From assembly GCA_011109175.1 (NCBI GenBank), contig RDEW01000060.1, positions 57,734-121,733 on the forward strand: a stretch of DNA of 64,000 nt. The letters run 5' to 3'. Below, in pieces: positions 1 to 10,510 of this stretch. Source of the DNA: Dicyema japonicum. Its lineage: Eukaryota; Dicyemida; Rhombozoa; Dicyemidae. The notes beneath the pieces are model-generated. The model was not told where the DNA came from. It searched no databases and was given only the letters and a program-made list of their open reading frames with translations. Both the position numbers and the translations under genes were made by a program. Numbering within the stretch: the first letter of the stretch is position 1; every line of letters begins with the position of its first letter.

Positions 1-1149
1 ATCGTTTTTAAAAGAATTTCAAGTGAGATTTAATGATTTCTCGTTTTTTGAACATCAATTTTCCTTATTCACATCACTTTTTATACTAATGTTCAAAGGC
101 AGATGAAAGCATATGAATTTTTGTCACTTTAATAAACTCGGAATTACACGAATAGCTGAGCCCAACATATCAAAAATTGTATCCAAAAAAGATGTAATTA
201 TAAATGTGGCCCTCAAAGCGAAATGAATTTGACACCCATACCCTATCATGTAATCATCTTATCCAAGGAGACGGTCAGTGGCTGACTCTTTACCTCACAA
301 GAGAGGTTCCAAGAGTAGCAATTTGTTATTTGAAGACTAGTTTTAATCCAATTTGAGTCTCTTATTGCTGATTTACCAATTTAGAATGAATATATTCCTG
401 GATATGGATAATGGGATTGATTCCAAGAATATTTATGATTATAGATTTAAGTCACTCAGATTGATAAAAACCGAACAATCAATAGCGACAAGGAATAGAT
501 GAACGCTTCAATCAAACTGTTGCTATAAGTCTATATAAAATGAGGCTTTTGGAAGATGCGAATAATGAATAAAATGGTATGGAACCACATTTGCTGAAAG
601 TAATCAGAGCGTCTGCAATTGCTATGCGACATCACTTCCTATTACAAGCAATTGACCTCTGCTCCTCTTTTTTTCTGTCATTCAAAGAGCGGCAGAAAAA
701 GTTCAAAGTTGTGATTCAAAATCGTTAGCATACCTACCTAGTGAACATTGAGCTTATAATTACATTTTATTGTGGATATAAAAATAAATTCCGGATTCGT
801 TGCTCTCAATTTTTCTACAAAATATTTTAATGCTTTCTGATGAGACGGATGTTGATGAACTAACCCTTCCTGGCTTAACCGTTTAAGTAACACAAAACCA
901 CAGGTCAGTATATAGGTTGTCAGATCTCTAACCGTTTACAAGACCCAGTAACCAGAATTGTCATGTAATTGATGGTAATGTCTGCTTTATCTACTTGTTT
1001 GTGGTAATATGACCCCAATAGTACAGTTAGACTTACTGTGTCAGAATCAATGTCTATTAGCTAAACCAAAGTCTTGGCAGTGGTGGATGAGACTCCAGTT
1101 CGCAGTAATGTAGTGATAAAGTCATCATTTAACTTGATTGGGTTCTGAA

Positions 1150-1465
1150 GCCGGGTGGCATACTGGTTAGGTGTCGGGCTTAAGAGAATTATGCTACGGG
1201 TTCGATTCTCGTTGCTGTTCACCTGGTGGAAGGTTCCACGCATCTACGATGCCAAAAGGGTTTGACGAGTGACGCCGTCATCAGTGGATACCCACTGCGG
1301 AACTGGATTGTCTAGAAAGGACCCACACACAAGAAAAAAAAGTGAAGATCATTCCTTGGTTCTGCGATTAGTTAAAATTAACTGTTCTTTACTTGAATAA
1401 AGTGTGTGTCCTGCCTATGTGGAGCTATAGATATTATGGCTCTCGTGAAAAGTCTATTATTATTA
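1150..1465 (+). mobile_element. tRNA-derived SINE with target-site duplication
   Basis: A 316-bp insertion flanked by the 11-bp direct repeat TGGGTTCTGAA (1139-1149 and 1466-1476). The paralogous locus has this 11-mer only once (28658-28668), which is the empty site. The head has an A-box-like TGGCATACTGG (1156-1166) and a B-box GGTTCGATTC (1199-1208), spaced as in RNA polymerase III type 2 promoters. No acceptor stem closes around it, so it is not a working tRNA gene. An unrelated body follows, then from about 1343 a 3' tail ending in TTA repeats. That tail is also found at 40388-40505 and inverted at 57340-57430, attached to longer LINE-like sequence. Confidence 0.8.
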
Positions 1466-1852
1466 TGGGTTCTGAAATTGAATGACTTGAATTATTAAAG
1501 AATGGAGTGACTGATGAATGTGGTTTCTTTTTCTTAAATAATAAATAATGTTACGGAAGTCTGTGGAAGCAAATGTTAGTATACGGACTAAAGATCTTCG
1601 TATCATTNACGATTAGTTAAAATTAACTGTTCTTTACTTGAATAAAGTGTGTGTCCTGCCTATGTGGAGCTATAGATATTATGGCTCTCGTGAATAGTCT
1701 ATTATTATTATGGGTTCTGAAATTGAATGACTTGAATTATTATAGAATGGAGTGACTGATGGATGTGGTTTCTTTTTCTTAAATAATAAAGAATGTTAGG
1801 GAAGTCTGTGGAAGCAAATGTTAGTATACGGACTAAAGATCTTCGTATCATT
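1365..1852. repeat. Near-identical direct repeat flanking the N at 1608
   Basis: About 243 bp before the N (1365-1607) recurs directly after it (1610-1852), with only a few base differences. The unit begins inside the SINE tail and runs into flanking single-copy sequence, so it is not a mobile-element boundary. It looks like two overlapping contig ends or two alleles joined without merging. Confidence 0.75.
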
Positions 1853-2315
1853 CTTCATACGCGAACAGAGCCGTTGATTATATAATACATAATAATTATG
1901 TATTCGTCAGCTAAAAACATGCTTCTTTCACCACTTTCAGTGATTTTGGTAAATAATATCAAAGAAAACTGATAAAATTAAGGCGACTATTCAAGCCGAT
2001 AAAAATATGCTTTCTAATGTAAAACAGGAAATATCTGACAAAATCGTTATATTTAGAGGGAAGCATCAAGTCAACAAGTTACAGTAACAGCTATAGGACT
2101 ATAGTTAATATATTTATACATATTGGTAACAATGCATTAACATTCCTTGTGTATAGAGTTTGTTAGCGATTTAATGGTTATTTTCTTAGTAATCAGCAGA
2201 GTTTTTCATTTAATCGACCGGGAGTTAATAGGTAATAATTTTTGTTACTTATAAGTGGAGTTTACAAGAATTCATCGCTAAAAAAATAAAAAAAATATAG
2301 ACCGATTTAATTTTA

Positions 2316-2414
2316 TGTCATTAAAGTATTTAAATCAATAAATTTTTTTAAAAATTTAATAAATAATTATTTTAATTTTTAAAAAAATTTATTGATTTAA
2401 ATACTTTAATGACA
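2316..2414. repeat. 41-bp perfect inverted repeat over the SERF start codon
   Basis: The arms 2316-2356 and 2374-2414 are exact reverse complements over 41 bp, with a 17-base AT-rich loop. The right arm contains the SERF start codon and second codon. In the paralogous locus only the right arm exists (ending at 29877), and unrelated sequence replaces the left arm. The arm pair could be a genuine foldback rearrangement or an assembly foldback. Confidence 0.85.
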
Positions 2415-2611
2415 AGTATGTTGTAGTAAATTAGGTTTGAGGGGGCAACCAAAGAGATCTTGCACGAGAAAAAAATCAAAAAAAGAAGCAAACTACGACT
2501 CGTCCTGCAAATCAACAAGAAAATAATAAAGGACTTTCTTACCAAGAACGACTCATTAGAGACTCCAAAATAATGCAAGAAAAGCAAGCTAAAAAATTGA
2601 ATGACAAATGA
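2409..2611 (+). CDS. SERF: SERF-family small basic protein, copy 1
   Basis: Two exons, 2409-2415 and 2442-2611, with a 26-nt GT..AG intron (2416-2441), give a 58-residue protein; SERF proteins are typically about 60 residues. The N-terminus reads MTRGNQRDLAREKNQKKK, the family signature, and is completed only when the intron is removed (ATG ACA A|GG GGC). The C-terminal half GLSYQERLIRDSKIMQEKQ matches the conserved RDSxIMQxKQ core. SERF proteins are small charged proteins known as modifiers of amyloid aggregation, with RNA-binding and nucleolar roles proposed. No frame damage is visible. The start codon lies in the arm of a long palindrome, which may affect this copy. No promoter motif could be assigned. 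Confidence 0.9.
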
Positions 2612-2639
2612 TTGCTGTAAAATTTTTTGACTCAATAAT

Positions 2640-3090
2640 TGACTTTGTTAATTGCGGAGATATTTCTTTCTGTAATGTGAATTAGCTTATTTTGTATCAC
2701 ATCAGATCCTCAGATTGAATCATGTGAAGTAAATTTTTATGAATGACCAGTGAGATTTGTGGCAACATGTAACTACGTGATTGAATATTTCCCTTTTGCT
2801 TTCAGGTAACGTGTTTTTGGTTTACCTACATAGATGAGGCCATACTGGAGCGAGTCAGGATCTCAGGATTACTAAGTTTGATTTACCCAAAGACTCACAT
2901 AAGAGTTGTAAAGTTGTATGAGGTAAATCCTCCAAGATAACATCAAAGGATCATCTGTTGAAGCTGCACACATGGGATGATAGATAATGTGATTGTGTTT
3001 AATACTAGTATAAACCCTACAAAATAATAATAACACCAGAGACCACGGTTACACAAACCTACTAATCACGTGATCCCAGCATGCTATAAC
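2640..3090. other. No gene recognised
   Basis: This is sequence downstream of SERF. It is shared with the duplicate up to about 2910; a short TAA-rich stretch (about 3023-3035) resembles a LINE tail. No open frame with recognisable protein was seen. Confidence 0.5.
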
Positions 3091-3099
3091 AGGGACCTC

Positions 3100-3300
3100 A
3101 TTTTGGCGATGCTCTTCCTTCGACCCCACACAAGCACGTATCGGTTAAGTAATTGGATCTTTGCAGTCACGACAGCGCGTTCCATGATTCATTCATTTCA
3201 TGGCTTCAAGAAGCATTGGAGTTGGAACTCTTCAGAATCCAGAGTTCCATGATTTTGGAGGCTTTTTTCGGATAGCCTCGCTCCCCATACATTTGTCCAA
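3100..3300 (-). mobile_element. LINE coding fragment, shared with 61440-61640
   Basis: Read on the minus strand, both places encode a similar decayed segment (PTPMLLEAMK, NHGTRCRDCKDPI, PIRACVGSKE here; PMLLESM, EDPIILPIRDCVGS at 61.5 kb). The conservation is at protein level, with frameshifts. I take it to be a connecting or C-terminal part of a LINE polyprotein; the clade is not determined. Confidence 0.4.
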
Positions 3301-3754
3301 AAGATTAAAGGCTCCAGATATCACATGCGTAAGAGATGCATGGTTCAATTAATTAAAGACATATCCAGCTTAATTTAGAATAACAATTCAGAATATCTCT
3401 CATATTTTGTGTGAATTATTATTTAACAACATGTTTTCTACTAAAATTCGGAACTCATTAAATTCTCTTTATCTCTGTATTGAGAATGTATTTGGAAGCC
3501 TCAGCTAACATGGACATAAAAGATTTTTTTCCTACAACTCTCCTATTAACTTGGAAGTTCATGGATCGCCCGATCAATTTTTAATAGATTAGAGCAGTGT
3601 TTTCCCACCTAGGTTCCGCGGAACTTAGGCGTTCTTTTTTTATATGATTAAAATTCTGATAATTGTTAAATACTATATTTAGGAGTTCCGTATAAAATGA
3701 AAAATGTAGATAGGGTTCCGTGTTCTCAAAAAGGTAGGGAATTACTGGATTAGA

Positions 3755-4085
3755 GTGTTAATCATCGTTTCTAATTTACTGTCTTACTGATCAGAAATAA
3801 ATATCTCGATCGCATGTAACATGTAAATTTAATGGTCTATTTTACAATTGCATGGATTGCTCTTTTATCAATATAGGCACAGAGCAAACTGTAGGTTTTA
3901 CAAAATCGATGTCTCAGGATTCTATTGAAATAGTCGAAAAAGACGTCTATCTCGTTACTGCGGAGAAGACTAATCGTCCCCCNGTGTTAATCATTGTTTC
4001 TAATTTACTGTCTTACTGATCAGAAATAAATATCTCGATCGCATGTAACATGTAAGTTTAATGGTCAATTTCACAATTGTTTGGT
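3755..4085 (+). repeat. Direct repeat around the N at 3983, with a jockey/CR1-type RT fragment
   Basis: The ~85 bp starting at 3755 recurs at 3984-4070. Between them, 3848-3982 is a near-copy of 5405-5540, part of a jockey/CR1-like polyprotein C-terminus. The N appears to join two overlapping pieces of the same locus. Confidence 0.6.
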
Positions 4086-4089
4086 TACC

Positions 4090-5290
4090 ATAGTGGATTA
4101 ATGGCTTCAATGAGAATAACCATTTCTAAGAATATAAAATTCTCAGTTAAAGACTAGCTGCGATATATCGGGACAGTTAAAAAACTTCATTGTTGAAGAT
4201 CCTAATAGGAATCCTTATTTATCCGCAGGGATTTAAAACTAATAAAGAATCTATGTGTTGGGATGTAAAGATTGAAAGAACCTTGATGCAACATAGTCTT
4301 TACAACAATGTATTTTATTTTTAAGTTTTAGATTTTGATTAAATTTATTATTTTAGAAAGTTTGTTGTATTTTAAAATTTCAGCAAAATTATTTAAAAGA
4401 CATTATTCGGTAGAATATTTGTGTCAATTTCGACGACTTCACAAGGAAGGAGTGTCCTAATGAAAAAGTCCTTGAAATAGGAATTCTATGTGGAACTTGA
4501 TATTTTGAATGGAATTGAATTTTTTGTTTAAAGCAAGGATTAGGAACAAATTTGGAAAACAAATTGAGTTTTGTTACAAATCATCAGCTCAGTAAATCTT
4601 TTGTACTGTAAAGGGGGTTAATCTTTCAACTTTTAGTAAAATCTAAACAAGCTCGTGCAATTAGATTTTTGCAAGACGTGAGACATCAGAAACGAGAAAT
4701 CACTCGAATGCTAAAAAGTTGAAAATGAGGGACCACTTCGTCAACTATCGGTACAACTACTTGTTCAACTAAAAGCGGCCCAACAACGAGGAAGACAACT
4801 TCATTCACTGAGTTTGAGTGACGGTGATGTTTTTAATTATGGTTATCTACTGTTTTAACGGAAATGAGATTTTGTGTACTCACGTCTGATAAACGCAGAA
4901 AAGTTTTTTTTATCGTGAGCGTGGGAAATACATTTCATCTAGTCCTATGGATTAGAGCCTACGAAGCACAGTAAAACTTCTACATTGAGTAACAGACTAC
5001 TAAAAATAATTGCGAAGATAATACTGAATCGGGTTTTACTGTAATAATGTTATTTATACAGAACAACATGAAAGTTGTATATTGCATAAGCTTAAAGTAT
5101 CCTAATTCGTTTTCTTGGTTCAGTTTACTATTTACATTTTTTTCAATTATAATAGCAATTTAAAAAAAATTTGAAAATATAAAATAAATATTTAAAAATT
5201 TACTCATTTTTATTTTATCCGAAAAGCGAAGAATAAAGTGAGGCGACATGGTCCGTGCAAAATCTACTAAACCTGATGGGTCTTTGGTTA
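4090..5290. other. No gene recognised
   Basis: AT-rich sequence with only short frames. A stretch near 4640-4800 reads briefly as protein-like (QARAIRFLQDVRHQKREITR, then a Thr/Ser-rich frame) but is broken, and I cannot assign it. Confidence 0.4.
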
Positions 5291-5359
5291 CTGAAGAACC
5301 GTCTGAATGTATCATCAGAAAAGTTGCATGAAATGACGTTTACCTCAGCACAAAAAAGA

Positions 5360-5800
5360 ATTATACAAACAATGTGTTCTACCTAGTATCGAGTACGCCT
5401 GTACTGCATGGATTGCTCTTTTATCAATATAGACAAAGAGCAAAATGAAGGTTTTACAAAATCGATGTCTCAGGATTCTATTGAAATAGTCAAAAAAGAC
5501 GTCTACCTCGTTACTGCGGAGAACACTAATCGTCCCCCAATCATGAAATACTTTAAGGAACGTCGCCGGGACTTCCTCAAAATGGGAAAAACTATCCCCT
5601 CAGTTCGCACTTCAGACTATATATGGACGCCTGCCCAAGATATCAAAAGAAACCTTTCCCACTGTGGAGATTAATTTAGGACTCCTAAACTAACTGCGAG
5701 AAAAGGACTAGTATGAACATCGAGATTACTTAATTAGACGATAACTTTATCCTCTTTCTCGTAATTTCGGGGTTAATAAAATTAATTAATAAATTGAAAG
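5360..5800 (+). mobile_element. 3' end of a jockey/CR1-like LINE
   Basis: A degraded frame equivalent to the better one at 56891-57175: VSSTPVLHG, then a block matching QNRFLRLL, as in the conserved C-terminal region after the RT domain in jockey/CR1 polyproteins. It is followed by a 3' UTR that recurs at 57210-57310 (+) and 40510-40600 (-). Several frame breaks make it a dead 5'-truncated copy. Confidence 0.6.
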
Positions 5801-6200
5801 AAAAGCGGAAAATAAATACTGTTTATACTTATAAATGTGATTGAATAGTAACTCTAATCTGAACCTTGAAGTATTTAAAAGAAATTTAGTCTACTTAACC
5901 ATACGATGAGTAAGAAAGTAATAATTTGAGTATCTCGAATGAACAGAGTTTATCAGACGGAGCATTCATCAGAGGAACAGACTTCATCAGAGGTAGTTTT
6001 CCGAATGTTAGGGATCAGATTAACAATTTTTAATAAGATGCTGATTCGATCACAAAAAATTATTGAACTGAATAAAAATCATAGATAGGAATTAATTATT
6101 TTAATATAAAACTATTAATTTATCAACTTTATATATTTGTGAATTAAATATTAATCTTTTGATACATTATAAAATTACAAATAGTTTTTAATAAAGTCAG
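5800..6200. other. No gene recognised
   Basis: AT-rich spacer between two retrotransposon remnants; nothing recognisable. Confidence 0.5.
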
Positions 6201-6205
6201 TTAAT

Positions 6206-6530
6206 TTATACCCAGTAAATCATATTTAAAACTGCCATCCATCCAAAGTGGACCCCGCAGACATTATCGATGTTGCGTTGCCTCTCACTATTGCAACAGA
6301 GATCAACTGGAGTAGCGTCGTGGCTTTTTAGTGTAGCTAAGCGTCCAAGTTTCTTTAGGAAGCGAAGCGATTTTCCACTTATTCCTCCAGTTGTCTCGAC
6401 CACTATCAGATAAAACGCGAATCGGTCGCGTAGCGCTTCGTATTTCTTCTCCTTTGCCATCATTGTTTTTTCCGCGGAATACAGTGTGTCTACCGGATTT
6501 TTGTGGATTCTCTGCACGTTGTGTCGTCTG
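6206..6530 (-). mobile_element. Inverted 3' end of the RLE-type LINE
   Basis: Minus-strand frame beginning at the same residues ([10 protein letters not shown]) at which the plus-strand element body stops near 9228. It continues with the C-terminus of the endonuclease ORF: KKYEALRDRFAFYLIVVETT, then a Leu/Lys-rich segment and HFGWMAVL. The last ~45 bases (from 6230) reappear at 9335-9378 in plus orientation, which defines the element 3' region. With 6595-9228 it forms an inverted-5'/forward-3' structure. Confidence 0.75.
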
Positions 6531-6594
6531 TTCTCGTTGTGTTGCTAAAAGAAGAGGATAAGTAGAGAATAAGAAAGGAAAATCAGAAAAGAAC

Positions 6595-9247
6595 ATGCAG
6601 AAAACTGTAAAAGAATATGAGATCTGCACAAAGTGCAACATAATGAACAAAAGAAAGCGGATGATCCATTGCACAGCATGTTCGTATGGCTTCCACATGT
6701 CCTGTGCCGGAATGACTAAAAGAGCCCTGGCTGCCATTTCCGATTGGCACTGTCGATCTAGTCTCTCACCAGATAATACGACAAACTCTTCCCTACGCTA
6801 CCCTTCTGAACATGTTCCACTAGACCATCAGGAAATACTTGAATTGATCTCCATTTGACACACACACGAAGACTCCTGATTAGGATCCTTAAATCTGCCC
6901 GTATATCTGTCGCGGACTGCCTATGTGAGTGTATTGAAAGGGCAGTTTCTTTGGACGACTCTGATGATTGGGTACGGTTATTTTGTTTTGCTCCATTCAC
7001 ACTATGCATACCCCATAGGAGAGGGAAAGAAGAGAAATCACTTACGTCATTAGTAAAGGAGAATGTTCACACATTCTTCTCAAAAAACCTATTGGCAGAC
7101 TCAGAAAAGCTCACTTACAAATTTCAAAACCATGAGAAGCCAACATCGACTATCTCGGACACTCAGAGATTAAGAAGCGCGATCCGTCGAAAACTTTCGG
7201 AAGGTGGTATCCGTGCTGCGGTGAGGATCCTTGCAGATCAACAATGTATAATTGAGCCGTCCGAACAGTCATACGTATCACTTGTTGAGCGACACCCAAG
7301 TCTTCCCAACGACCACCGGGTTCCCCCTTGCCCAGGACAATTACCCAATCTGCTTGTCTCTGAAGAGGACGTAAAAGATGGGATCCTCTCTTTCGTCCCG
7401 AGTAGCAGTGGAGGACTAGATGGGCTCCGTCCGGGTCACATCAAAGATCTCATTGCTCATAACACGGGCAACTCTGGGGTCCGGCTCGTGTTGGCTATCA
7501 CCAAACTAATGAACAGGATGCTAACAGGGGCACTACCAGAAACAATTCGACACGTAATGTTCTCCGCAAAGTTAATCGCATTCGACAAGAAGGGAGGTGG
7601 AATACGCCCTATTGCAGTCGGAATGGTCTTCCGTCGGTTGGCATCAAAGCTTGTATGCGGAGCAATCCTACCTACGCTAATAACACAGCTGCAACCAACC
7701 CAAATAGCAGTCGGCACACCGGGGGGTTGTGAAGCGGCAGTTCATGCTGTCCGAACATTCACCGATAAGAACGTGAACATTCCTCACGTAATCGTCAAAA
7801 TTGACATTAAAAATGCTTTCAACTCGATACGACGTGATACAATTCTGGAGGATTCCTTCACATACTACCCATCAATGTACAGCTATATTCATAGCTCGTA
7901 CGGAAAACCATCCAGTCTGGTACATGGCCAATATTACATTCCATCGTCTTCTGGAGTCCAACAAGGAGACCCACTAGGGCCCGCCTTGTTCAGCCTGGGA
8001 ATTGCCCGTATCACAGGATACTGCTCCACTCCTCTAAGAGTATGGTATTTGGATGATTGCACCATGGGCGGCCATCCGAAGGATGTACTAGATTGTTTGA
8101 AAAGTCTGATAGTACAATTGGAATCCCTATGCCTAACTCTAAACACCAATAAGTGTGAAGTAACCAATTTTGGATTTCCACAGTCTGAATGGGATCTGAT
8201 CCTTGGTATGTTCAGAGAGATCATTCCGAAAGCCACAGAAACCAAATCAGAACAACTGGAAATACTTGGATGCCCTCTTACTGATGCTGGAATCAGTAAC
8301 ACTCTAAGAACAAAAGAACATCAACTAAAAACAACATTCAGACGTCTGGAGATGCTGGACGCACACACCTCCCTATTCCTCATGAGAAACGCCTTATCAG
8401 CACAGAAACTAAACTACGTTCTTCGGGGGGCACCCTGCTACTTGAAAATGCAACAGCTCGATGCTATCGATTCCCTCTTCCGGAGTACTATTGAACATAT
8501 CACAAATGTGAAATTTGACGATCAAGGGTGGGACCAAGCGACCCTACCCGTTAGGCTGGGCGGACTGGGAATCCCTTCAACGAAAGATCTGGCTTGCCCT
8601 GCTTATCTATCCTCTTTGGGCACCAGCCGACTGCTGGTCAGGATGATTCTCCAACTCCAAACAGAATCATCTGAAATCACAGAGATGGAGCATTTGAAGG
8701 GGATGATGCCTGAGCAGAAAGATCGTTACAGGACCATCTGCGAGGATAAATATGAGAGGCTTCTGAACCAATCAAACCAACACAGACGTGCATGTCTAGT
8801 CACTGGAAGAATCGAGTGGCGCATGGATCAATGCACTCCCTGTTGGCAGTGTCGGGACCCATCTTGACGACAATACTGTCCGCATCGGCATCTCCACCAG
8901 AGATTTGCCGGATCCACAAATGCCGATGTGGCCCAACCGTCGATTGTTATGGACTCCATGCCCTCTCTTGTCGAAGGAGTGCAGGACGATTCCCAAGACA
9001 CAAGGCGATCAACGGAATTGTTAAGCGAGCCCTGGAGTCTGCGGGATACCCAGCCATACTAGAACCTGTTGGTCTGGACAGAGGAGACGGAAAACGTCCC
9101 GACGGGATCACAATTTTCCCATTCGAAGAGGGGAAACCTTTGATCTGGGACGCTACTTGTGTCGACAAGCTTTGCCCGTCCAACATTGTCGGGAGCGCTG
9201 TAGACACACTGTATTCCGCTGAAAAAACAATATTAATCTTAAATTAA
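6595..9247 (+). mobile_element. RLE-type non-LTR retrotransposon body: PHD finger, RT, endonuclease
   Basis: Three frames read as one polyprotein broken by two small frameshifts. (a) 6595-6858: PHD-like finger, CxxC-x12-CxxC-x4-HxxC-x14-WxC; the last ligand after WHC is Ser (WHCRSS). (b) 6855-8867, 670 codons: reverse transcriptase with GGLDGLRPGH at ~186, RPIAVGMVFRRLASKL at 251-266, motif A KIDIKNAFNSIRRD at 315-328, motif B SSGVQQGDPLGPALF at 365-379 and catalytic YLDD at 398-401. (c) 8792-9247: zinc knuckle [17 protein letters not shown], then [18 protein letters not shown] and IWDATCVD, the PD..D signature of a restriction-like endonuclease. Such R2/NeSL-class enzymes nick the target and prime cDNA synthesis. 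It has higher GC than its surroundings. It is relatively young because long frames survive, but it is inactive as written. Confidence 0.9.
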
Positions 9248-9520
9248 ATTTTTGATTGAGCTGGTGACGTGGCTCTAATAAAGTATTAACATGTCTGAAA
9301 AGTATGAACCTTATCTTNGGACGCTACTTGTGTCGATAATGTCGGCGGGGTCCACTTTGGATGGATGGCAGTTTTAATAAAAGAATAAATTTGTGTTGTT
9401 TTATAATAGTTACACTTAGGAATCGTCCCCTCCCTTGTCGGTCTGGGATCATTTAGTTAGTTGAGAACATATTATTTCTTTTCTTTGACCCAGTGATCCT
9501 AGAGGTAATAATAATAGTTA
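9248..9520 (+). mobile_element. RLE element 3' remnant and 3' tail
   Basis: After the N at 9318 the sequence restarts inside the endonuclease frame (WDATCVD), with a deletion before the last ~45 bases of the element. A tail then follows (GTCTGGGATCA ... AGTGATCCT ... TAATAATAAT) that recurs at 32754-32865. The tail contains complementary GGGATCA and TGATCC blocks, so it can fold back. Confidence 0.6.
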
Positions 9521-9879
9521 CAAGAAAGTCATATTATGTAGTATCTCTTTGGTTACCATGGAAACACGTAAAAAAACATGTTGCCCATAGGCTTAGGTTG
9601 CACATGTGAGATAGTATTACGTGGAAACGTATTAAATTTAACAAAAGTTGTTTGTCAATTTTTATACTTTTAATGGAAAATTAACATTTATAATTCAAAT
9701 TAGATTGTTGAGGAAAATTTCAGGAAAACTTTTTTATTTATGAATTTGTTTATGCAGGAATTTTTTTATTGATAAATTAATTTCAGTATTTTTTATCAAA
9801 AAAATACTATTGATTTTTTACGTCATATATAAGGCGAAATTTCGGACAAATATATTTTCTGTAAGTCACAACATTGTCC

Positions 9880-10236
9880 ATGAATGAAACTTCTAGAAAT
9901 AAATCTACATTACAAAGAGCAACGTGGTCATCACGCTTTGATTTTTTAATATCTACCGTGGGTCTTTCGATTGGTTTTGGAAACGTTTGGAGATTTCCGT
10001 ATTTGTGCTATAAACATGGCGGAGGTAAAATTTTAGATAAATTTTCTTAGGAGCCTTCTTAATACCCTATTTTCTAGCAGCAATATTTTGCGGAATTCCT
10101 CTAGTGTATACTGAAAGTCTAATTGGACAACTTACAAAGAGATCAGCCATAAAATGTTGGAATTTTTGCCCGTTGTTAAGCGGTACTTATAATTTTAATC
10201 TGCAATGAAAATTCAAGGAATCGGAGTAGCATGCGC
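9880..10236 (+). CDS. SLC6 sodium:neurotransmitter symporter, 5' exons only
   Basis: Exons 9880-10024, 10051-10182 and 10218-10236, with introns of 26 nt (10025-10050) and 35 nt (10183-10217), both GT..AG and both phase 1. The first exon encodes a short hydrophilic N-terminus, then the TM1 signature [19 protein letters not shown]. The second gives [20 protein letters not shown] and [16 protein letters not shown] (TM2 and the loop). The third begins GIGVAC (TM3 start). These are the Na+/substrate-site helices of SLC6 transporters, which import amino acids or monoamines across the plasma membrane. The frame is clean for ~98 codons of a family usually about 600 residues long; the gene is lost at the N at 10237. 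The substrate cannot be told from this part. Confidence 0.92.
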
Positions 10237-10237
10237 N

Positions 10238-10510
10238 CACGCAGTGAGGGCACCAACTAAATAATATAAACCCATTATTTTCAATTTTTGAACCATAAAA
10301 TAAATAGATTATTGATACCTAACAATTTTGGATACAAATAGCATGGAAAACAAATATANTATGATGCAGCTCTCAATTCTGAGAAGGAACAGCCACGCAG
10401 TGAGGGCAGCAACTAAATAATATAAACCCATTATTTTTAATTTTTGAACCATAAAATAAATAGATTATTGATACCTAACAATTTTGGATACAAATAGCAT
10501 GGAAAACTAA
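10238..10510. repeat. Direct repeat around the N at 10359
   Basis: 10238-10350 and 10393-10505 are near-identical, both beginning CACGCAGTGAGGGCA. A similar CACGCAG core ends the repeat units at 18466 and 26040. None of it continues the SLC6 gene. Confidence 0.65.

Larger units (their letters stand above)
1..2910. repeat. Segmental duplication, left copy (partner 27356-30400)
   Basis: From about position 100 to 2910 this stretch matches 27356-30400 in the same orientation at high identity, including the SERF gene. A shorter inverted match to the first ~420 bases lies at 20480-20930. The first ~120 bases are the reverse complement of the 3' part of the coding-like stretch at 20811-21089. Differences from the partner are a SINE (1150-1465), a one-N join at 1608, and a palindrome at 2316 where the partner has ~500 bp of other sequence. 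Apart from the SERF gene I recognise no gene here. A short frame near 840-890 ends in an acidic C-terminus (DETDVDELTLPGLTV in the partner copy) and could be a last exon, but I cannot name it. Confidence 0.85.

Noticed and set aside
1150-1230. A functional tRNA gene at the head of the SINE
   Set aside because: A- and B-boxes and a T-arm are present, but no acceptor stem pairs, and the segment is part of a longer insertion with a target-site duplication.
2372-2635. Minus-strand 87-codon hydrophobic frame over the SERF gene (also 29811-30098)
   Set aside because: Antisense of the Lys/Gln-rich SERF coding sequence; reversed Lys/Gln codons read as Phe/Leu, giving a false membrane-like protein.
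8796-9207. Long minus-strand open frames inside the RLE element (8796-8996, 8947-9207, 7934-8302, 7457-7717)
   Set aside because: They are antisense shadows of the well-supported RT and endonuclease frames and show no domain of their own.
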